Origin: Aldehydirespirator sp965204415
GTDB taxonomy: Bacteria; Actinomycetota; Acidimicrobiia; Acidimicrobiales; Aldehydirespiratoraceae
Length of the DNA: 64,000 nt
Direction of reading: 5' to 3'
NCBI GenBank assembly: GCA_965204415.1
Contig: CBDBEL010000004.1
Span: forward strand, 1,550,001-1,614,000
The position numbers were made by a program, and so were the translations under genes. The number at the start of each line of letters is the position of its first letter. The first letter of the stretch is position 1. The notes under the pieces are model-generated. The model did no database searches, was not told the DNA's origin, and worked only from the letters and a program-made list of their open reading frames with translations. Below, piece after piece: positions 1-8,329 of the stretch.

Positions 1-471
1 GGACTGGGCAAGGGAACCATCTACAACTACTTCGAATCGAAGCACGAGGTCTTTCGCGAGGCAGTCGCGGCCTGGTTCGCACGCATCGTCGAGGCGCTCC
101 AACCGCTCCCCGCCGACGCGCCCGCCCGCGAGCAGTTGCTGGCGATAGTGCGGACGGACCTGAAGGTGTCGGCCCAGATCGAGGAATTCGCCCGAGTCAC
201 GTACCGGGAGACCCTCAGGCCGGACCGTGACGAGGTGGCGACCCTCCTGCCGGCAGTCGACCCGTCCGACCAGGCGCTCGAGGTCGTCATCGCGAGGGGC
301 CAGAAGGCGGGCGAGATCCGAGCCGACCGGCCGGCCTCCGAGTTGACCCGCGTCCTGCGCAGCTTGTTCAACGGCCTGGTCTTCGAGCGTTGGATGCCTG
401 AGTCCACCCTCAAGCTGGACGACATTCCCGAACTGGCCGTCGACCTCTTCTTGCAGGGTGTAGGGACCTAG
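1..471 (+). CDS. TetR-family regulator, C-terminal part
   Basis: The gene enters from the left edge, so the start and most of the DNA-binding domain are missing. The first residues visible (GLGKGTIYNYFESKHEVF) are the end of a TetR helix-turn-helix: recognition helix, then the YxYFxSK signature. About 130 residues of ligand-binding domain follow and end at the TAG at 469-471. TetR proteins are usually repressors that release DNA on binding a small molecule. An SDR gene starts 50 bases downstream on the same strand, so it may control the catabolic cluster that follows, but I cannot see its own operator. The family call is firm; the ligand is unknown. Confidence 0.9.
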   Translation, partial: GLGKGTIYNYFESKHEVFREAVAAWFARIVEALQPLPADAPAREQLLAIVRTDLKVSAQIEEFARVTYRETLRPDRDEVATLLPAVDPSDQALEVVIARGQKAGEIRADRPASELTRVLRSLFNGLVFERWMPESTLKLDDIPELAVDLFLQGVGT

Positions 472-521
472 GGCGGCCGGCGTCCAGCTCCAATCCCGAT
501 CGCGCAGAAAGCAGGGATGCG

Positions 522-1301
522 ATGTTCTCAGTCACAGACAAGGTGGTGCTGGTCACCGGCGGCGGCAGCGGGATCGGTCTGGCCACCGTGAAGCGCCTGC
601 TGGCCGCGGGGGCCTCAGTGGCCTTCTGCAACCGCTCGGACCACTCGGAGCTGGCCAACCGGCTCGGAGCCACCTTCATCCAGGCCGACGTGAGCGACGA
701 GGAGCAGGTTAGGGCCCTGATGAGCCAGGTACACGACCGGCTGGGACCCATCGACGTCCTGGTCAACAACGCCGGCGTCTGGGACTTCGACTGCCCAATC
801 GAGACCGGCGACGCCGGAGCCTTCAGGCGCGACCACGAGGTCAACGTGATGGGCACGGTCTACTGCATCAAGTACGGCGTGCCGGTCATGAACGACGGAG
901 GGGTGATCATCAACGTCTCCTCTCTGGCGGCCCACATCTCGCTGCCCGAGTACGGCCCCTACAGCGCATCCAAGGCGGGGGTGGACGCCGTCACCCGCAG
1001 CGCGGCCATCGAACTCGGTGACCGCGGCATCCGAGTGGTGGCCGTCGCACCGGGCACGGTGGCCACCGAGACCCTGGCGGACGAGACCGACTCGGAGGCC
1101 GAGGTGGCGGCGTTCAACCAGTTGACCCCGCTGCGACGGGTCTGCGAGATGGACGAGGTGGCCGCGACGATCCACTTCCTGGCCTCCGACGACTGCCGCT
1201 ACATCAGCGGCAGCTCGCTGGTGCTCGACGGCGGAATGCTGGCGGGTCTGTCGGTCGGCCTGTGCGAGATGCTGATTTCGGCCGGGCGAGTGACCCCATG
1301 A
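522..1301 (+). CDS. SDR-family NAD(P)-dependent oxidoreductase
   Basis: A 259-residue classical short-chain dehydrogenase. The cofactor motif is VTGGGSGIG near residues 11-19, the structural motif NNAG is near residue 83, and the catalytic Ser (NVSS) and Tyr-x-x-x-Lys (YSASK) follow in order. The C-terminal GGML segment is typical. The ATG at 522 follows an AGGG sequence by about five bases. The stop overlaps the start of the next gene (ATGA at 1298-1301), so the two are probably translated together. Such enzymes oxidise or reduce an alcohol/ketone; next to a 2-oxoacid-dehydrogenase-like pair it may make or use a keto substrate. The substrate cannot be read from the sequence. Confidence 0.93.
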   Translation: MFSVTDKVVLVTGGGSGIGLATVKRLLAAGASVAFCNRSDHSELANRLGATFIQADVSDEEQVRALMSQVHDRLGPIDVLVNNAGVWDFDCPIETGDAGAFRRDHEVNVMGTVYCIKYGVPVMNDGGVIINVSSLAAHISLPEYGPYSASKAGVDAVTRSAAIELGDRGIRVVAVAPGTVATETLADETDSEAEVAAFNQLTPLRRVCEMDEVAATIHFLASDDCRYISGSSLVLDGGMLAGLSVGLCEMLISAGRVTP

Positions 1302-2806
1302 GCGCTGAAGTACTCATGCCGAAGATCGGCATGTCGACCAGCGAGATCGTCCTCAACGAATGGCTGGTCTCATCGGGCGACGAGGTCGTGGAGGACCAGG
1401 TCATCGCCACCGTCGAGAGCGAGAAGACGGTGGTCGAGGTGGAGGCCGTTTGCGACGGGTTCATCGACATCCGCCTCGCCGAGGGCGAGGAGGCGAGACC
1501 GGGCGAGCTGATCGCCGTGATCAGCGAGAGCGCGGAAGCGGCCGGCGAGCACCGCCGGCAGACATCCGTCACCCCGGCATCCCCGGCCACGCCTGCCGGG
1601 TCGCCTGCGGCCCCGCCGAGCACCGCCGTCGCCGAGAAGCCGGGCATCGTGTCCCAAGACAGGGTCGTGATGCTCGAAGGCTCGCAGCGGGTCGTCGCCA
1701 CCCCCGCGGCCCAGAGACTCGCAGAGCAACACGGTATCGATCTGTTAGCGGTGGACGCGACCGGCCCGCGGGGGCGCGTCACAAAGGCCGACGTCGAGCG
1801 TGCGCTGCCTGGCGCGGCGGCACGCCCCGCCCCAGGCACCGACCGGGATCTGCAGAGGAACCTCCATCGGGAGATGCTGCGGGCCCGCGCCCTTGACGAA
1901 GGGCACATGCGGTTCATCAGGCGGGGACGGTGCGAGAGCATGTCCCATCCCGCCACCGGCCAGGAGGCGATCTCGGCCGGCATCACCGCTGCACTCGAGC
2001 CCGACGACATCCTCTACCCGACGTTCCGGGGGTTCGGCGACTACTTGGGCCGGGGCACGGACATGAACGCGCTGGTGGCCGAGCTGATGGGACGCCGGAC
2101 AGGCATCAACCGCGGCGTCGGCGGCGTGCACCTCGGCGACCGGACCCACAACACCCACGGGGTGTCGGGCTGCCTGGGCGCCAACCTGACCATGGCGGTC
2201 GGATCAGCGCAGGCAGTCAAGATGCGCGGCGAGCCGCGTGTGGTGATGGTCCATGTGGGTGAGGGCGCCTTCAACACCCCGGACTCCCACGCCATGATGA
2301 ACATGGCCGCCATATGGGGGCTCCCGCTGGTGATCATCGTGGCCAACAACCAAGTCGTGGAGTTCAGCTACCACGATGTCCACTTCCCCCCGGACGCCGA
2401 GGGCGTCGGGAGCCGGGCCGGCTACTACCGCATCCCGAACAAGCGCCTCGACGGCAACGACGTGGAGTTCGTGTACCGCGAGACCCGCGACGCCGTCGGG
2501 TGGGCCCGCGAGGGCAAGGGACCGGTGCTGCTGGAGCTGGTCACCTGCCGCATCGCCGGCCACTACGACGCCGACCCCCTCACCTACATCGATGATGGCC
2601 TGGTCGAGGAGTGGAGGGGCAGGGACCCCATCAGCCGCTACGAGGCGGTCCTCATCGAGCGGGGAACGATGGACGCCGGCGCGATCGAGACGGCCCGTGA
2701 GGCGGCCCGGGCCGAAGTCGACACCGCATTCGAGCTGGCTCTAGAGGACGAGCCCGCTGACGTCGGCTACCTGTTCGAGAATCTGGCCGAGACCGGCGTG
2801 CTGTGA
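1298..2806 (+). CDS. Lipoyl domain - E3-binding domain - E1 alpha fusion of a TPP-dependent 2-oxoacid/acetoin-type dehydrogenase
   Basis: 502 residues in three parts. Residues 1-78 form a biotinyl/lipoyl domain with the lipoylation lysine at K43 (ESEKTVV). An Ala/Pro-rich linker follows, then a peripheral-subunit-binding domain at about 133-170 (ATPAAQRLAEQ ... GPRGRVTKADVE). Residues 185-502 are an E1 alpha decarboxylase with the TPP motif as GEG (321-323) ... NN (350-351); the usual form is GDG. Lipoyl and binding domains normally sit on the E2 acyltransferase, and no E2 catalytic domain is present here or in the next gene. The ATG at 1298 overlaps the upstream stop, and E1 beta follows with a GTGA overlap. 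Oxidative decarboxylation of a 2-oxoacid or acetoin cleavage is inferred. Confidence 0.9.
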   Translation: MSAEVLMPKIGMSTSEIVLNEWLVSSGDEVVEDQVIATVESEKTVVEVEAVCDGFIDIRLAEGEEARPGELIAVISESAEAAGEHRRQTSVTPASPATPAGSPAAPPSTAVAEKPGIVSQDRVVMLEGSQRVVATPAAQRLAEQHGIDLLAVDATGPRGRVTKADVERALPGAAARPAPGTDRDLQRNLHREMLRARALDEGHMRFIRRGRCESMSHPATGQEAISAGITAALEPDDILYPTFRGFGDYLGRGTDMNALVAELMGRRTGINRGVGGVHLGDRTHNTHGVSGCLGANLTMAVGSAQAVKMRGEPRVVMVHVGEGAFNTPDSHAMMNMAAIWGLPLVIIVANNQVVEFSYHDVHFPPDAEGVGSRAGYYRIPNKRLDGNDVEFVYRETRDAVGWAREGKGPVLLELVTCRIAGHYDADPLTYIDDGLVEEWRGRDPISRYEAVLIERGTMDAGAIETAREAARAEVDTAFELALEDEPADVGYLFENLAETGVL

Positions 2807-3786
2807 GCATGGCCGCGGTGAAGTACATGGACGCTCTCACGGAGGCGCTGCGCGAGGAGATGCAGCGCGACGACCGCGTCTTCCTGCTAGGCGAGGACAT
2901 CAGGGTCTCCAACCTCGGCATCACCGCCGGTCTGGTGGAGGAGTTCGGCACCGAGCGGGTCGTCGACACCCCCATCCACGAGAACGCTCTGGTCGGGGTG
3001 GCCATGGGGGCGGCACTGGAGGGCATGAGGCCCGTGGTCGAGATCATGTTCTCTGACTTTGCGCTGCTGGCCGCCGACCAGATCGTGAACCAGGCGGCCC
3101 AGTGGCGCTACATGACCCAGGGCCAGTACGAGGTGCCGCTGGTGATCCGCATGCCGACCGGCGGAGGCTTCGCCTACGGCCTGCACCACTCGCAGTGCAC
3201 CGAGACCCACTTCTTCCAGACGCCCGGCCTGCCCATCGCCATGCCGTCCACCCCGGCCGACGCCAAGGGCCTGTTGAAGACCGCCATCCGGTCGAACGAC
3301 CCCGTCCTGTTCCTCGAGCACATGCTCCTGTGTCTCCAGAACGCGGAAGCGGAGGTGCCCGACGGCGACCATCTGGTGCCGTTCGGGGAGGCGGCCGTCC
3401 GCCGGAAGGGCAGCGACGTCACCGTGGTCGCCTTCGGCGCCATGGTGAACCAGGCCCTGATCGCCGCTGAGACACTGGCCGAGCAGGGCATCTCCGTCGA
3501 GGTGGTCGACCCCCGCACCATCGTCCCGCTCGATGCCGAGACGATCTTCATATCGGTGGCCAAGACCAACCGGCTGGTGATCATCGAGGAGAGCCGCATA
3601 CGCGGCGGCCTAGGGGCCGAACTGGCGGCCCAAGCCTCAGCCGGCGACAACTTCTTCCTGCTGGACGCCCCCATCGAGCGGGTGGCGGCCCCGAACATTC
3701 CCGTGCCGAGCACGTCGCAGTTGGAGCAGGCCTACCTCCCCGACGCGGGCAAGCTCATCGAGGCGATTCACCGCACGCTGGCCTGA
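2803..3786 (+). CDS. E1 beta subunit of a TPP-dependent dehydrogenase (transketolase-like)
   Basis: 327 residues, normal for E1 beta. The transketolase pyrimidine-binding half (LTEALREEMQRDDRVFLLGED, then DTPIHENALVGVAMGAALEG) comes first, and a C-terminal transketolase domain with VVDPRTIVPLD follows. It is the partner of the upstream lipoyl-E1 alpha fusion, with which it overlaps by GTGA (GTG 2803, TGA 2804-2806). An ATG at 2809 is an alternative start. The E1 alpha2-beta2 tetramer would bind thiamine diphosphate between subunits. No acyltransferase E2 or lipoamide dehydrogenase gene follows; after 3786 transcription meets a convergent gene. Pyruvate, branched-chain oxoacid or acetoin are all possible substrates. 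Confidence 0.93.
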   Translation: MSMAAVKYMDALTEALREEMQRDDRVFLLGEDIRVSNLGITAGLVEEFGTERVVDTPIHENALVGVAMGAALEGMRPVVEIMFSDFALLAADQIVNQAAQWRYMTQGQYEVPLVIRMPTGGGFAYGLHHSQCTETHFFQTPGLPIAMPSTPADAKGLLKTAIRSNDPVLFLEHMLLCLQNAEAEVPDGDHLVPFGEAAVRRKGSDVTVVAFGAMVNQALIAAETLAEQGISVEVVDPRTIVPLDAETIFISVAKTNRLVIIEESRIRGGLGAELAAQASAGDNFFLLDAPIERVAAPNIPVPSTSQLEQAYLPDAGKLIEAIHRTLA

Positions 3787-3846
3787 GAACCTGGCACCTC
3801 TGGCGACCCAGCCGGGCGACCGGGGAGACCACTTCAGCGCGATCTC

Positions 3847-3868
3847 CCCGAGCCGATTCGGCCTCGGG
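3847..3868. terminator. Hairpin between convergent genes
   Basis: CCCGAG (3847-3852) pairs with CTCGGG (3863-3868). The stem continues inward as CCG/CGG past a one-base bulge. It lies between the E1 beta stop and the end of the convergent binding-protein gene. There is no T-run, so intrinsic termination is only plausible. Confidence 0.4.
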
Positions 3869-3874
3869 TCGTGG

Positions 3875-5308
3875 CTAACCCTCGAGCAGGAAGTTCAGTT
3901 CAGTGAAGTCGAGGGGGAAGAAGCCGTCGGGCGCGATCAGGTCGGTGCCGTCCACCGTCACCATCAGCGGCGCAGTGTTGCAGGCGCCGATCCAGGGATC
4001 CGGTCCGGGGCAGGACACCTCCGGGAAACCCAGGATCGTGTCGCTGGTGAAGCCACCGTCGAGGGTGGCGATCACCGACTCGTCGGTGGCACCGGCGCCG
4101 CCGGCCGCGATCAGGACCTCGCGGGCGATCATCACGTTGCCGAGGGCCCAGCCGCCGAGCCCCGCACCGTGTGCCTCTGCCGAGCCGTAGGTGTCGAAGA
4201 TGTGGTTGATCACCTCGACATCGGCCCCGCCGTCGATGGTGGGCGCCGACGAGACCATCGGCGCAACCCAGCCGTCGAGGTCGCCGGTGCTGAGCACGTC
4301 GACCTGCATGCACGAGTCCAGGGTCAGGATGGGGCCGTCGTAGCCGATCGACTTGGCCGCGTTGGCCGCGGCCTGGCACTGGGCTCCATCGGCGAGAACG
4401 AACATCCACACGTCGTTGGACGTGTCGGCCGCTGAGATCGGGCCGGTGAGGTCCGGCTCGAACCCGATCGGGATGTGCTGGTTCATGTCGATGCCGTTGT
4501 CGGCCGCGATGGCCTTGAACGCGGGCACGAACACCTCGACGCTGGGGTCGTCGTACAGGAACAGGGTCGCGCTGGTCGCTCCACCAGCGGCTGAGTACAC
4601 GAACAACACCTGGGACAGGCCGGGTATACCGGGCTCGAAGGTGTACACGCCCGGGGTCAGGTACTCTACGAAGTCGTTGCCTAGGGGCATCGATGCCAAG
4701 CCAGCTTCGGCCATGACCGCACCCGAGGCCGCCGTGTTGGTGCCGATGCCGCCGTTCACCACGATGTGTATGTCGTCGGCGTTGACGAACCGCTGGGCGC
4801 AGGCCACGTGGCTCTCCGGCCCATCGCCGGCGCCGCATACATCGATCTCCACGGGGTGACCGTCGATGCCGCCAAGCTCGGCGTTGAAGTACGCCACCAC
4901 GGCCTCGGCCGCGGCCCGCATCTCCGGGAAGGCGATGAGCTCCTCCTCCTGCGCGATCATGCCGATCCTCACCGGTGGAAGCGAGTCATCAGCAGCCCGG
5001 CCTGCGGCGTCGTCGGCCATGTCATCAGCCGCCGCTTCATCGGCCACCTCGTCATCAGCCATGTCATCGGCCGCCGCTTCTTCAGCCATGTCATCGGCCG
5101 CCTCGTCATCAACCGTGTCATCGGCCGCCTCGGCCATGTCATCGGCATCGTCGGCGGGGACCTCGGCCGGCTCGGCCGGTGCTGCTTCGACCGGTTCGGC
5201 CGCAGGTGCCGGTGCTTCGTCCTCGTCGTCACCGCAGGCGGCCCCGACCAGCGCGAACACCAGTACGACGGCCGACAAGCGGAACATGTTCTTCCTCGAG
5301 TCCCTCAT
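3875..5308 (-). CDS. ABC-transporter solute-binding lipoprotein (Leu/Ile/Val-binding-protein type)
   Basis: 477 residues. The signal peptide FRLSAVVLVFALVGAAC ends in a cysteine followed by GDD, so it is a lipoprotein anchored outside the membrane. An unusual linker of roughly 90 residues, rich in Ala, Asp, Glu and Met (repeats of ADDMA), leads to a periplasmic-binding-protein type 1 fold starting near PVRIGMIAQEEELIAFPE. Start: the ATG at 5308 lies about 10 bases after AGGAGA; an ATG at 5287 is possible. It resembles the second binding protein at 22213-23598 over its whole length, including VCGAGD and the C-terminal SCPGPDPW. No permease or ATPase gene adjoins it, so it may feed the transporter at 18507-22127 or one outside the window. 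Confidence 0.92.
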   Translation of the reverse strand: MRDSRKNMFRLSAVVLVFALVGAACGDDEDEAPAPAAEPVEAAPAEPAEVPADDADDMAEAADDTVDDEAADDMAEEAAADDMADDEVADEAAADDMADDAAGRAADDSLPPVRIGMIAQEEELIAFPEMRAAAEAVVAYFNAELGGIDGHPVEIDVCGAGDGPESHVACAQRFVNADDIHIVVNGGIGTNTAASGAVMAEAGLASMPLGNDFVEYLTPGVYTFEPGIPGLSQVLFVYSAAGGATSATLFLYDDPSVEVFVPAFKAIAADNGIDMNQHIPIGFEPDLTGPISAADTSNDVWMFVLADGAQCQAAANAAKSIGYDGPILTLDSCMQVDVLSTGDLDGWVAPMVSSAPTIDGGADVEVINHIFDTYGSAEAHGAGLGGWALGNVMIAREVLIAAGGAGATDESVIATLDGGFTSDTILGFPEVSCPGPDPWIGACNTAPLMVTVDGTDLIAPDGFFPLDFTELNFLLEG

Positions 5309-5387
5309 TGTCTCGTTCTCCTCGCCCGCCGGTCGGGCATCCGGCGCCGGGGCCAGCGAGCTGTCGGTTCTCCCCGCAGCCCATCGC

Positions 5388-5438
5388 TTGACAGTGACGA
5401 GCCTCGGGTGGCTAATATGGGTCAAGACCCACATTAGC
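5388..5438 (+). promoter_or_regulatory. Promoter with palindromic operator for the Rieske gene
   Basis: TTGACA (5388-5393) and TAATAT (5413-5418) are separated by 19 bases. A palindrome covers 5411-5438: GCTAATATGGGTC, spacer AA, GACCCACATTAGC, with one mismatch in 13-bp arms. The -10 lies inside the left arm, so a bound protein would block polymerase. The GTG start of the oxygenase is 17 bases downstream of the palindrome. The same GGGT-N4-ACCCACA-N-TA core occurs at 13014-13036. Confidence 0.7.
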
Positions 5439-5455
5439 ACGGACCGGGAGGAAGA

Positions 5456-6724
5456 GTGAGGTCGGAGAGAATCAATGCACTGCTTGAGCAGTACCAGCCG
5501 GGCTACGGGTTGCCGGCAGGGTTCTACACCAATCCTGACCTGCTGCCAGCCGACATAGGGCTTCTGGAACCGCTGTGGTACGTGGCGGGCCACAGTTCGG
5601 AGATACCCGAACCCGGCGACACCAAACTCGTGTCGTTGTTCGGCGAGTCGGTGATCGTCGTCCGCGGCAGCGACCGGGTCGTCCGCGCCTTCTACAACGT
5701 GTGCAGCCACCGGGCCGCCCGGCTGTGCGGTGAGAGCGCCAAGGGGCTGCGCCAATTCACCTGCCCGTACCACAACTGGAGCTACAGCCTGGAAGGCAAG
5801 GTCAAGTCGCGCCGGCTCGAAGTGATCTTCGATGAGACGTTCGACCCGGACGCCCACAACCTCCGCCCGTGCCATCTGCGCGTCCTCGAAGGCCTGATCT
5901 TCCTGTCCGTGTCGGACACCCCTACCGACTTCGACGCGGCCTACCAGCCCTTCGCAGATGTCTTCCGGTTCTACGGGATCGCCGACGCCAAGGTGATCCG
6001 CATCGAGGGCTTCTCGGCCAACGCCAACTGGAAGACCCTCGTCGAGAACACCATCGACCCGTACCACGTGCCTGTCGTCCACCCCAACTTCACACGGACC
6101 CGCACGCCGGCCTACTGGCAGGCGGCCGCCTCCACCCGGACCGAGGAGGTGATCGCGGCCGCGACCGAGGCAGAGCAGGAGATGAAGGAGTGGGAGGCCG
6201 CCCTGACCCAACTCCCCGATGTGACCGGAGTGATCGTCCAGGACGGCGAGCACGACGACCAGTTCCGTTGGCTGGTGCGGGGTCCGCTGGCCCCCGGGTA
6301 CCAGTCGGAGACGATTGGCGGCAAGCGAGTGGCTCCCTTGATGGGTCAGTTCACCGAGTCCGACGAGGCGTCGGTGTTCTCCAACTTCAACCCGCTCGAC
6401 TCGATGTTCGTGTCGGTGGACCACGCCAGCATCTTCAGCATCAGACCTCTGGCTCACGACCAGATCTACTGGCAGACGAGCTGGCTGGTCGACAAGGACG
6501 CCCAGGAGGGGCAGGACTACGACACCGACGAGGTGTGCGAGTTCTACGCCGAGGTGAACGCTGAGGACTTCCCGATCTGGGAGCGGACCTACCAGGGTGC
6601 AACCTCGCGGGCCTACCGTCCCGGCCGCCTCGCTCCCCAGGAGAGCTTCATCGGGGAGTTCCAGCGGTGGTACGTCCGTCGACTTCGTCAACAGGTGGAA
6701 ATGCCCGCGACACTGTCGGTGTGA
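5456..6724 (+). CDS. Rieske non-haem iron oxygenase, alpha subunit (quaternary-amine-like group)
   Basis: 422 residues. The N-terminal Rieske [2Fe-2S] domain has CSH near residue 83 and CPYHNW about 20 residues later. The mononuclear iron site is in the catalytic domain, about residues 190-215: NWKTLVENTIDPYHVPVVHP, where Asp and two His fit the DxYHxxxxH pattern. That pattern, with preceding E-N, resembles carnitine and glycine-betaine monooxygenases more than aromatic dioxygenases. It starts with GTG after GGAGG. No reductase or ferredoxin gene is nearby, so electrons must come from elsewhere. An SDR gene follows. Hydroxylation or N-/O-dealkylation of a small organic molecule is inferred. 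Confidence 0.92.
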   Translation: MRSERINALLEQYQPGYGLPAGFYTNPDLLPADIGLLEPLWYVAGHSSEIPEPGDTKLVSLFGESVIVVRGSDRVVRAFYNVCSHRAARLCGESAKGLRQFTCPYHNWSYSLEGKVKSRRLEVIFDETFDPDAHNLRPCHLRVLEGLIFLSVSDTPTDFDAAYQPFADVFRFYGIADAKVIRIEGFSANANWKTLVENTIDPYHVPVVHPNFTRTRTPAYWQAAASTRTEEVIAAATEAEQEMKEWEAALTQLPDVTGVIVQDGEHDDQFRWLVRGPLAPGYQSETIGGKRVAPLMGQFTESDEASVFSNFNPLDSMFVSVDHASIFSIRPLAHDQIYWQTSWLVDKDAQEGQDYDTDEVCEFYAEVNAEDFPIWERTYQGATSRAYRPGRLAPQESFIGEFQRWYVRRLRQQVEMPATLSV

Positions 6725-6776
6725 CCGCGCCGGCGTGTCCGCACCGCCGCCGCCATCCGACCCCAAAGGGGGACGA

Positions 6777-7523
6777 GTGACTCAGGTAGAGGGCAAGATC
6801 GCGATCGTCACCGGAGCCGGCCAAGGTCTCGGTGCCGAGTCGGCGAGGACTCTGGCCCGGTACGGGGCCCGCGTCCTGCTGTGCGACATCAACGCCGAGG
6901 CGTGCCGGGCGGTGGCTGCCGAGATCGGATCCGCAGCCGCAGCGTTCGCGCTCGACGTGACCGACGAGGACCGATGGGCCGCGGCCGTCCAGCACTGCGA
7001 GGACACCTTCGGCCCGCCCGACATCCTGGTCAACAACGCCGGCATCGCACGGTTCTCGCCACTCGAGAGCACGTCTCTGGAGCTGTACGAGCAGACGATG
7101 GCGGTCAACGCGACCGGCGTGTTCCTCGGGATGCGAGCCGTGTTCGAGTCCATGAGGCGCAACGGCGGCGGTTCGATCATCAACATCTCATCAGCGAACG
7201 GGTTCATCGCGTCCGACGAGGCCGGCGCCTACGTCACCAGCAAGTTCGCGGTGCGAGGCCTGACCCGGAGCGCGGCCTTCGAATGGGGCCGGCACCGCAT
7301 CCGCGTCAACAGCGTCTGCCCCGGCATGATCGACACTCCGATGATGATCGAGGAGGAGGCGGCCTACACCCACAAGATCACCACCCTCGAACGCATCGGT
7401 CAGCCCCACGAGATCGCCAACGCCGTCCTGTTCCTCGCTTCGGACCAGTCGAGCTACGCCACCGGCACCGACTTGCTGATCGACGGCGGCGTCATGGCCG
7501 GCGTCCGCGTCCGCGAAGGGTGA
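6777..7523 (+). CDS. SDR-family NAD(P)-dependent oxidoreductase
   Basis: 248 residues of classical SDR form: VTGAGQGLG for the cofactor, NNAG, catalytic Ser in NISS, and YVTSK with the catalytic Tyr and Lys. The end DGGVMAG is typical. I chose the GTG at 6777 because GGGGGA precedes it and the first residues (VTQVEGKIAIVTG) match the family start; the frame stays open upstream. It lies 52 bases after the Rieske gene on the same strand and its TGA overlaps a possible GTG start of the next gene. It may oxidise the alcohol made by the Rieske oxygenase. Confidence 0.92.
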   Translation: MTQVEGKIAIVTGAGQGLGAESARTLARYGARVLLCDINAEACRAVAAEIGSAAAAFALDVTDEDRWAAAVQHCEDTFGPPDILVNNAGIARFSPLESTSLELYEQTMAVNATGVFLGMRAVFESMRRNGGGSIINISSANGFIASDEAGAYVTSKFAVRGLTRSAAFEWGRHRIRVNSVCPGMIDTPMMIEEEAAYTHKITTLERIGQPHEIANAVLFLASDQSSYATGTDLLIDGGVMAGVRVREG

Positions 7524-7555
7524 CCGGTCGCCCAACCTCCAAGGGCTCCAGCTCG

Positions 7556-8329
7556 ATGGCCCACCTGTCGTGGCCGGCGCACGCCGATCGGATCGCCGAC
7601 GGCGCGGTGGTGCTGCTCCCGGTGGGAGCGCTGGAGCAGCACGGCCGCCACCTGCCCCTCGGCGTGGACTACATGCTGGCCGAGGCGGTGGCGCTGGCCG
7701 CGGCCGAGCACATCGATGCCGTGGTCGCCCCTCCTTTCGTCTACGGCTACAAGTCGCAGCTGCGCACCGGCGGCGGACCCCAGTTCCCCGGCACCGTCGG
7801 CCTTGACGGCCACTCGCTGTCGAGCGCGATCACCGATGTGCTGCGCGGCCTCGCTCGCGGCGGGGCCGACAAGCTAGCCATCATCGACGGGCACTACGAG
7901 AACCAGATGTTCCTCACCGAGGCGTGCGACCTGGCCATCCGGGAGTTCCGCCAGAGCGGGCGGGACGGCGTCAAGATCGTGCAGGCCCGTTATTTCGAGC
8001 AGTTCGACGAGGCGATCCTCGAGCGCCACGCCGGTGGCCCGCCGCTGGACCTCGCCTACGAGCACGCCGGGGTCTTCGAGACTTCCCTGTGCCTGCACCT
8101 CTTCGGCGACCTGGTCGACATGGGCGCCGCGCCGGAGCAGGCCTTCAAGGAGTTCCCCAGCTACGACTGCCATCCTCCCCACGACGACTGGGTACCGGCG
8201 ACCGGGGCACTGTCGAATCCCCACCGGGCAACGGCGGCGCTCGGACGGGAGATCTTCGACGCCTGCGTGCAGGGCATGGTGCGCATCCTGGAGGCCGAGT
8301 TTCGCCCTGAGGGGGACGGGAGCAATTGA
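7556..8329 (+). CDS. Creatininase-family amidohydrolase
   Basis: 257 residues. The N-terminal metal site reads VGALEQHGRHLPLGVD, with E27, H29 and D38 as likely ligands. The second part is GHYEN near residue 106, then EHAGVFETSL. GHYEN, rather than the commoner GHGGN, and the C-terminal FPSYD ... CVQG segment closely resemble bacterial creatinine amidohydrolase, which opens creatinine to creatine. Other family members act on different cyclic amides, so the substrate is inferred. A GTG at 7520 overlapping the upstream stop could be the real start and would add 12 residues. It is in an operon with the SDR before it and the CoA ligase after it. Confidence 0.85.
   Translation: MAHLSWPAHADRIADGAVVLLPVGALEQHGRHLPLGVDYMLAEAVALAAAEHIDAVVAPPFVYGYKSQLRTGGGPQFPGTVGLDGHSLSSAITDVLRGLARGGADKLAIIDGHYENQMFLTEACDLAIREFRQSGRDGVKIVQARYFEQFDEAILERHAGGPPLDLAYEHAGVFETSLCLHLFGDLVDMGAAPEQAFKEFPSYDCHPPHDDWVPATGALSNPHRATAALGREIFDACVQGMVRILEAEFRPEGDGSN

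Noticed and set aside
5309..6766. Open frame on the minus strand running from inside the Rieske gene into the lipoprotein gene
   Set aside because: It has no stop, but the lipoprotein signal peptide with its ribosome site starts at 5308, and the upstream part is antisense to a clear Rieske gene and resembles nothing.
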